Below, in pieces: positions 56,612 to 64,000 of a stretch of 64,000 bases of DNA. A program made the position numbers and the translations under genes. The DNA is taken from contig NW_024037048.1 of assembly GCF_015706575.1 (NCBI RefSeq), positions 16,509,512-16,573,511 of the forward strand. The letters run 5' to 3'. This stretch comes from Patiria miniata. Taxonomy: Eukaryota; Echinodermata; Asteroidea; Valvatida; Asterinidae. The first letter of the stretch is position 1, and the number at the start of each line of letters is the position of its first letter. Under the pieces are notes generated by a model. It was not told the origin of the DNA. It searched no databases and saw only the letters and a list, made by a program, of their open reading frames with translations.

Positions 56612-57070
56612 CCCTAACCCACCTCACTCCTCCAAAATCCTCCTGGCGGTTTAGGAGGATTCTAGAGGATTGAGGATGAATGGTGATTGAATCAAATGAG
56701 GATTCTGGAGGATTGAGGATGAATGGTGATTGAAGCACAAGAGGATTCTAGAGGATTGAGGATGAATGGTGATTGAAGCACATGAGGATTCTAGAGGATT
56801 GAGGATGAATGGTGATTGAAGCACATGAGGATTCTGGAGGATTGAGGATGAATGCATTTTGAGGCAGGACTTTCTGATGATTTTGAAGGATTTGGCGTTG
56901 GTTATCCTTCATTTAAACACGAGTGCAAAATTTTGGGATGAGGAGGATTTTGGAGGATTGACGATGAATGCATTTTGAGGCAGGACTGTCTAACAATTTT
57001 GAAAAATTTAGGTGGAGTTGCAAAATTTTGGAGGATTGAGGATGGTTCTAAGCAAAAAGGGCCTAGGGGG
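56612..57070. mobile_element. TTAA-type MITE with 42-bp minisatellite
   Basis: Left TTAA (56608-56611) then CCCTAACCCACC. The right end CCTAGGGGG is followed by TTAT (57071-57074). Inside, four to five units of about 42 bp: GAGGATTCTAGAGGATTGAG, GATGAATGGTGATTGAAGCA. The duplicate flank near 58,845 reads GGAGTATTTTTGAATGCTTT with no insertion. Same family as 19981-20370. Confidence 0.7.
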
Positions 57071-57083
57071 TTATTATGCTTAA

Positions 57084-57877
57084 ATTGCATACATTGTGAG
57101 ACTTTCTTTTTATAGCTCCATGATTGTATAGTAAGTCTTCCAAAACTGTAAGTGTAAGGGTTTTAAACTAAGTTCAGGAAGTATGGTCATACTCCTAGAA
57201 GAACTATATCATGATGCTCCGCGGGGCGGAGCCTCATAGACACAAAACCCCGCAAAATTGTTTGCAGCACAAAACACTAAGTACAAAAACGTCATGAACG
57301 TCCATCAAAACACAGTGAGCGAACTGAAAATCATCGATCGAAAAAATGTCAAAGGTCAACGTCATTGGTCAAGGTCTAGGTCATTCCATTGACCAGTAAC
57401 TATCCTACTACATGTACTTGTAATTTCACACCTTATATCAACAAACTCAGGCCGAGGGGTTTCAACAGCACCGCTGTATTTGTTGCAGTGAATGTTTATT
57501 GATTCATTTTATTTCATCAACAGCTTTGAAAATGGAGTTGAGGCCAGACAGACAGGGGGCATAGGACTGCATATTTGCTCTCAGGTCATTTTATCTAATG
57601 CATTTAATGTTAGACACTATTCGTTTTTGAACTTTTCTCCAAAAAGGTGAAATATTTATTGCCATTATTACCCTCTGTTACTCATTACCAATTTTTTTTA
57701 GAATTATTCTTGACCATTCTCTTGACCACTTTGATCTTTTGTAAATTTGTCAATTATTTGGGAAATTGTTCTCAAATTTCACAGTAATTATTGTCCACCA
57801 AATTCATCAAACAATGACCTTTCCAAAAAATAGCAGATGAAAACAATATTTGAACTAAACCTTATGAATTAGAAGAT
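57084..57877. other. duplicated unit, no gene seen
   Basis: Contains a GC-rich palindrome (CTCCGCGGGGCGGAG, about 57,215) and the stretch shared with 59,490-59,900 (GGTCAACGTCATTGGTCAAG). No coding signal. Confidence 0.4.
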
Positions 57878-57881
57878 TAAC

Positions 57882-58316
57882 ACTCCGACGCAGAAACTAG
57901 CCCTTTTGGGGACCCAATTAGGTTAATTACCTTAATAAAAAAAAACATTTCAAACCAATTCTGGTGATCTTCCATCTAATCCTAGCAAGGGACATCCTCT
58001 ACGGATATATGCAGTCACCTTTAGTGTGTGACCCCGGGTCAGGCATATCTGAGCCTGACAACCTGGGCTGCCCATATACATATGCACAAAACAAGGTCAC
58101 TTGCGGGTAGCCAAGTGCACGACTTGACCACAGACTATGTATACAACATCTGTTTCCTGTCAATGACCTCCTTATTTATATAGTCTACAGACATGTCGAG
58201 ATTGTGTACATCTATACAGTGTTGTGTAGCCTCAAACCAAGGCGCTAAATATCTGGGTCCCCGGAGGGACCCCTTACTGTAAGCGTGTTAGTAAATAGGC
58301 TTTCTGCGTCGGAGGG
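57882..58316. mobile_element. piggyBac-like MITE
   Basis: 435 bp with ends CACTCCGACGCAGAAA and inverted TTTCTGCGTCGGAGGG, flanked by TTAA on both sides (57878-57881, 58317-58320). Inner inverted segments (GGGACC(C), GTTAGTAAATAGG) and a GACCCCGGGTC-like palindrome. Non-coding. Confidence 0.8.
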
Positions 58317-60644
58317 TTAAGATGTTAAAATAACTTGTTTTCCTTTGTTTCTTGAAGTTGACAGAGTTTGAAGGTTCTACCAAGGATGTCAACTGTGGTG
58401 CACATACAGGATGCAGAGCACAGTGATGACGTATCACCATGGCAACGCGTACCGCTCAAGATCACTTGAATGAGATTGTACCTGACACCGTTAATTGTAA
58501 AGAGCGCCACCTGTTGTTTGGTTATCGATCAACATTATGCAGCAGATAATGCAGCAGTAGGCTATATAGGCCTGTACGTCAGGTAAGTCTGGACTATTTA
58601 TTTCTCAAAATTCAACTTCTTTTCGGCGTTCTGGAAAGATTCCCATATATCTGGACATCACTAATTTTTCCCTACAGTGACCTATATCACCATTAAAAGG
58701 GATAATGTGTCCAAAAATGTCGGATTTATAGCAGGGAAAAGTTGCTACCATGGCATGCCTACTGAGAAAACATGTCAAAGGACATTTCCTAGTCTTTGTT
58801 GGTCAGTGACGTCTGAGGTATGGGTGTCTTTCCGGAGTATTTTTGAATGCTTTGCATACATTGTTGGGTAAGACCTCTTTTTATAGCTCCATGATTGTAT
58901 AGTCATATAGTCAGCAGGGCCAGGGCCTATTGTTTTTAGTTCACCGCACCTACCCCAATTAAGAACCCAGTATCAATGCACACATATAGTGGTGTTCCCT
59001 AACGTGGCGCACTGCGACGTTTCTCCTGACTTTCCTCATGCACGGTTGCCAAACTTCTTTGTTGATAAACTTCAAATTCATTCAGTTGTTACTGGTACTT
59101 TTTCAGTAGTGTTTGCCATTTAAATTCTGTAAACAATTTCACTGTCATACAATTTTGAGCAAAATTTGAAAACGGTGGCGTCCGGAAATTGGGCCAAAAC
59201 TTTAATCAGCTTAGTGTTCCCTAACACAGCGCACTTGCGTAAATCTTGGAAAATTCCAGGTTAACACTAAAAAAGTTATTTAAAGTTGAAAAATTCTAAT
59301 TAATAAATACTTTACCCAACTAGAAGAATGTCAGAAAATTATTTTCTTATTTGTGGGTGAGTATATCAGTGGTGAGTTGAAGGTAGATTGTTTCTCAATG
59401 ATAATTTGAGTTAGAAATATGATTCGGGTTTGTAACTTCAGGGGTTGCCCTTTAGGAAAATCAAGTTTGGATTGATTTGGGGGTCAAAAGGTCAAAGGTC
59501 AACGTCATTGGTCAAGGTCTAGGTCATTCTAATTTCTATTGACCAGCAATTATCCTACTACATGTACTTGTAATTTCACACCTTATATCAACAAACTCAG
59601 GCCGAGGGGTTTCAACAGCACCGCTATATTTTTTTAGGAAAGTTGCAGTAATGTTTATTGATTCATTTTATTACATCAACAGCTTTGAAAATGGAGTTGA
59701 GGCCAGACAGACAGGGGGCATAGGACTGCATATTTGCTCCGAGGTAATTTTATCTAATGCATTTAATGTTAGACACTATTCGTTTTTGAACTTTTCTCCA
59801 AAAACCTGAAAATATTTATTGCCAATCACCCTCTAGTATTCAGGACCAATTTTGTTTTGGAATTATTCTTGACCATTCTCTTTATTTGGTGAACAATTTT
59901 GACCATCGTCTGAGTAGAGGTGTCTGCATGTTGATATTAGTGCTCGGGCATCAAATTACGTCAGGAATCGACCACTAGTCTCGCCCCAACTTGCTCATAC
60001 TTGTATCTGTGGCATGGTTTAGCTGTATTGGCCCTTTTGGGCAATACAAAAGTAGTGCATGTGGGAAAATTATCAGAAAAACCAAGATGACATTTTTGTG
60101 TGTTTACGTTTCTAGAGTTACTTCTACAACGACGATAGGTTCAACTACAACTATGCGCAGGCCAAAGCCACAGCAGGCAACTACAAGGAAGCAGAGGAGG
60201 TAGGTTGGACTCCCGGACCCAATTTTCGTTGTTGCGCCCTCAATAGTTGGCCAGTCATGGCGCAGTGACTCGTCATGGTGCCTGAACTAGTCCTGGTGCC
60301 TTTCATTTGCAAACATCAAAAACCAAAACTACCAAGTTATTATGAAATACCTGACTGTTAGGGAATAATAGTCTCAAGCATCCTGTGAAATCACGGCACC
60401 TGGTGTGCTGTCATTTTCAAGAAAAGTGGAATTTTGTATCAATTTTCACCGATGGTCGGCCCTGTTTGAGAGAGAAGCCCGACTTTCTGTCTGTTCTCAT
60501 CCATATACTGTTGCTGTATACCTAGATGTAGAACAAAAAGATATTCCAATAGCTTGTTTTCCCACGTGCTGCATCTCTTTGGAAATCCTTGCCTGGTGCT
60601 TATTTCCCTCCAACCTATGATCTGTCCTGATTCAAGAGGATTGT

Positions 60645-60800
60645 GGAGTGCTGTGGCCTCGTGGTTAAGGGCGTTGGATTCGTGGTCTGCGGGTAAAGCT
60701 GCAGGTTGTGGGTTCGAGTCCAGCCTGGGGTCATGGTGCGTGTGCCCTTGGGCAAGGCACTTTGTTACTCATTGCTTCTCCCACCCAGGAGTAATAGGCT
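60645..60800 (+). mobile_element. tRNA-derived SINE in IFT56 intron
   Basis: A-box-like TGGCCTCGTGGTTAAGGGCG (60654-60673), B box GGTTCGAGTCC (60711-60721), then TGCCCTTGGGCAAGGCACTT, a tail domain shared by many marine invertebrate SINEs. No tRNA secondary structure is needed for the call. Confidence 0.75.
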
Positions 60801-61469
60801 ATCAGCTTTGGTCCAAAAAATGGGCCACCGGTACCAGACGATCGAAAAGAGCAATGCTCATAGCGATTTTTTGAGTTGGAGAATGTGTGATAGCTTTGCA
60901 GTGTGAGTGGTGGCAGTGTTATCACTTTTGATTTGTGTTTTCAAAATTGCCGTCAATATGCTTGAACCGGATAAATTGTATGTTGTAACAAGCATGTTTT
61001 GGCTGCCATTTAAAAAAAGGAAAAAAAGTGATAGCACCCAAAAAGCTGCCACCGCTGCAATGCTGTCACATATTTTCTGACTAGAGGGGTGCATACCTTG
61101 CCAAAAATCACAATGAGCATTATTGCCCTCATTTGATACTGACCAAACCCCCACACTGATGGCTTATAAGTGGGTGCCTATGAGGGCAGAGATGGTGTGG
61201 TTGATTTAGCTGCTGTGCTCCGACTTGTAGCCCCGTATATCTGGAGTGGCTTTTAGCCTTGTTCAGGGCGAATAGGCATAAAAAAAAAAAGTCTAAAACC
61301 CGGATGGGGATCTTTCTGTGCCTCCTAGACCACTGTTTTGGTGGGAACACTTGGTTTTACCATGATTTAATTGGAGTGGGTTTCGTTTCTCTTGTTTTCC
61401 AGATTTTTGTGCTCATTCAGAGTGAGAAGATCAAGAATGACTACACGTGTCTCTGGTTGGCAAGATGCT

Positions 61470-62434
61470 GTGAGTATTACCGTCAATTGTGAATGACGTT
61501 TCCTCTTCCAACTTCCAAGTTGCTAATGATGGGAATGAATCCACCTGTTAAGCCTCAACTCATAATGTATTGACCACTCACAATTGTGACTGCACAACCA
61601 AATGTCCAACTAAAGTCACGACACGTCGCGTGCATGCATTTCATGTACTGCTGGAAAATCCAGAGTGGCATTAGCTAGGGAGATGCACATGTTGCCCATG
61701 TGTGAGGTAGACTGAAGGGTCTCTAACAATGACATAACCAGCATGGAATCATCGCCCTGATCGTATATTAAGGATGTGATTTTGCGTTTCATTTTGTAAA
61801 CATTAAGCAAATATTTTACGAACCGTTTTAAACGTTTAGCAATTGACAGTGGCTTTTGCCTACCCATTATGTCTGATCTGCAGACCGGCGTGATTGACAT
61901 GATAAATCAACAATGGTTGACATAGTAAATAGCAGGCAGTCGTTGATAAAGTAAAAATGTAACTACGTGTTCCCCAAATGTAATCAAGTACTACAGTGCT
62001 TCTAAGGTTTTTTACATTAAGTAGGTTTGAAATCTGTGTTAATTATTTGTGCTATGTGTGGTTATCTCCAAGGAAGATCGCGTGAACGGAGGTCCCGTTT
62101 GTATAATTCGGGTTTAGTTTAAATGTTTTGAAAAAATTGTAAGCGGATTTAAAAGTTTTTTGTTTAAACGTGTAAACATCACATGTTAATCATATACTTG
62201 CCATGTTGGATTTGTTCTGTCACATTTTAAGCAGATTGTACGACAGAAATTTGCTACATTGAACATCCCTCTTGGCTCCCAAATATTGTACACAGTTACA
62301 CTGAGCATTGCTGGCCGAAAATTGCTGAAACGAGCATCCACTGAACCGAAGCATCTTTTGTGGACCCAATGTGTTTTCTTACAGCAGTATCCTATGTATT
62401 TATAACCTTTCTTTGTGTTGTTTTCGTTGTTCAG
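61470..62434. other. IFT56 intron, nothing recognised
   Basis: No transposon ends or frames supported. A minus-strand frame at 61,616-61,900 has no family resemblance. Confidence 0.4.
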
Positions 62435-63409
62435 ACATCGTGAATCGTAAGGCCAGACTAGCCTGGGAGTTGTACCTTAAGATGGAGACGTCTGGCGAAT
62501 CGTTCAGCCTGCTGTAGCTCATTGCCAACGATGGCTACAAGGTAACATCATCCCCTATTTTTGTCCGTTGTGTATTTGGTAAAGATTTTGGCATTAGCCC
62601 CAAATTGGTATCCAGTCACTCAATCTCAACCTGCAGCCGATTTCACGAAACAGATTTGTCACTTCGTCCAAACGCAAATGGTAGAGGAGACATAAATCTA
62701 AATATAACGCATGTGTAGAAAAGAATGCAGTATCCAGACACTACTTCAGCAGTTGTGTACAAAGTCTATGGCGAGTCAAGAAAACTTTCCAAGTATTTCT
62801 GAACAAAATTGGAAATGTTTCTGCAGATTCGTGTTTGTGAAACATTTTTGCAATAACTCATCTTTATTGAGATGATGTGTGAAGACAAAAGTGGCGTCTG
62901 ATTGCAACATTGTTTTCACGTGTAAAATCAACGAGAATACGAATCCCCGTCAAAAAGAAAAAAAAATGATTCATTGCACATTTACTACTTTGTGTCATTA
63001 GCTTGAATTATGAAGGATGCACTTTTGTGTCGCAAACTTTAGTAAGCATGTAGAGGGCATCATAAAATATTAGAATAGCCAAAAATCCCAACTGCTTAAA
63101 AAAATTGATTTGGGACAAATTCATCACTTTGTCAACACGGTGGCGATATGATCGAAAACTACAGGCTTTTCGTTCGAACTTCTGATGTTTTTTGCTCGAC
63201 CTCAACATATAATTGTCACGGTCTCTCGATCCTCAAATCTCATCTTTTCTATCGGTAGATGGCCAGTTCTACTATGCGACCAAGGCTTTCGATGTCCTGG
63301 AAAGATTGGACCCCAATCCTGAATACTGGGAAGGCAAGCGAGGGGCGTGCGACTGGGCGTATTCCAGCAGATCATAGCTGGTCATGAACCAAGGTGGGTG
63401 TCATCTCTG

Positions 63410-63550
63410 TCAATCAGCAGTGCACACTGACCAATCAGATCTCAACCTTTGGTCAGGTGACCACATACATCGATCAAACAGTGCGTACTGACCAATTACA
63501 TCTCAATTAGTATATCACTCCGGTGCTCTACCAACTGAGCTATCCAGCCC
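63410..63550 (-). mobile_element. repeat plus partial tRNA-like SINE head
   Basis: TCAATCAGCAGTGCACACTGACCAATCAGATC-type sequence occurs twice here. Then minus-strand GGGCTGGATAGCTCAGTTGG with TAGAGCACCGGAGTG (63521-63550) is an A-box region. No B box follows within the expected distance. Confidence 0.5.
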
Positions 63551-63824
63551 AATGTTGGCGGTTCCCTAATTGTCAATGTCTCTGTCAAAGGGGCGCTAGT
63601 CAGAAGCCCTCAACCCGCATATGCCATGCAGCCAGGGATCACGCCCAAAGTCACGATGCAGACCTGGCAAATATCAAGCGGGGATCACTCAGAGAGGATA
63701 CGGCTTTTTATTACAAATTTTCATGAATACTTTTCAACTTCTTAGCCCTCTAGTTCAACTTCATTGATCTCTATGGATTTTTCCATTGTCCCCATATTCT
63801 ATAAACAGCTTTCAGTTTCACTAT

Positions 63825-63972
63825 TAGGTTTTGCCCTTCACTGACGTAAAAACACTGCTTACTCAGTTTGTTACCTCCCGAGTGAAAGTTGGAATAAATC
63901 ACTCGGTTGGGACTCGAACCTATGACCTCCTGCTTTCTAGTGCAGACATCTTACCACTGGACCACCGAGCTT
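63825..63972 (-). mobile_element. tRNA-derived SINE
   Basis: Minus strand: AGCTCGGTGGTCCAGTGGTA (A box) and GGTTCGAGTCCCAACCGAGT (B box and 3' acceptor half) with CTCGGT/ACCGAG pairing, then a tail ending GTCAGTGAAGGGCAAAACCT. The tail recurs alone near 29,220. The head is nearly a foldable tRNA, but the anticodon arm is irregular. Confidence 0.7.
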
Positions 63973-64000
63973 ACAGAATTGGTTGCCTGGCCAGCCAACC

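Larger units (their letters stand above)
55180..57870. repeat. local duplication, left unit
   Basis: GACACCGTTAATTGTGAAGAGCGCCACCTG...CAGGTAAGTCTGGACTATTT (55,235-55,350) recurs at 58,485-58,605. The 56,560-57,110 flanks recur at 58,830-58,915, and 57,340-57,840 at 59,490-59,900. The left unit has gained the TTAA element at 56612. The first segment also recurs inverted at about 53,740-53,790. Confidence 0.7.
60116..63393 (+). pseudogene. TTC26: IFT56 (TTC26) 3' part, decayed
   Basis: IFT56 is a TPR protein of intraflagellar transport complex B, needed in cilia. Four exons remain in order: 60116-60199 (SYFYNDDRFNYNYAQAKATA), 61403-61469 (LIQSEKIKNDYTCLWLARC), 62435-62541 (NRKARLAWELYLKMETSGES) and 63259-63393 ([20 protein letters not shown], then [10 protein letters not shown]). 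They match human KSYFYNDDIFNFNYAQAKA, LIQSEKMKNDYIYLSWLARC, MNKKPRLAWELYLKMETSG and [19 protein letters not shown]. Splice sites are standard. Defects: TAG at 62515-62517 for Gln in SLLQLIAND, a lost Ser codon in LSWL, one base missing at the start of exon 4 and two extra bases after GAC. Exons for the N-terminal two thirds are not found to the left. Probably a partial gene copy, less likely a badly assembled live gene. Confidence 0.8.

Overview
This is animal nuclear DNA, AT-rich, with GT-AG introns and many short DNA transposons and tRNA-derived SINEs. The readable protein fragments are a collagen/C1q protein, an SLC12-type cation-chloride cotransporter, an endophilin-A (SH3GL) protein and the ciliary protein IFT56 (TTC26). 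A collagen-C1q gene beside these fits an invertebrate deuterostome (echinoderm, hemichordate or cephalochordate). The sequence alone does not decide which.

Only one gene looks whole: a secreted collagen-C1q protein whose coding exon is 42567-43361 (+). Candidate non-coding leader exons lie at about 32.8, 34.7, 40.1 and 42.0 kb. A 5'-cut copy with a 2-base frameshift opens the window (1-701). Around these two copies, 1 to about 7.6 kb and 42.67 to about 50.0 kb are colinear copies of one segment.

Right of each C1q copy (3.1-18.9 kb and 45.7-52.1 kb) is an array of duplicated minus-strand exons from the C-terminal part of an SLC12 cotransporter (NKCC/NCC group). Six exon types recur in about 24 copies, with splice sites and introns, separated by a 51-bp minisatellite. 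No copy forms a whole gene. All copies of the largest exon that keep the site share the same in-frame TAG, and three exons are chimeras. At 19.8-25.3 kb are scattered endophilin-A BAR-domain exons (three copies of one, one of another) and an inverted cotransporter exon.

From 26.0 to 31.9 kb is a 5.9-kb element with inverted ends and ACGTTG-rich minisatellites inside both ends. Its interior holds a candidate three-exon gene for a 71-residue protein of unknown function. From 33 to 40 kb an intronic block is present about three times and carries two of the leader exons. From 52.4 to 59.9 kb are nested, well-bounded short transposons (MULE-like, hAT, two TTAA families, a 1-kb element full of small palindromes) and another local duplication. 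The right end (60.1-63.4 kb) holds four damaged exons of IFT56.

Taken together the window is a duplicon hub: pieces of at least three unrelated genes were copied, inverted and recombined here, with one intact immune-type gene among them.
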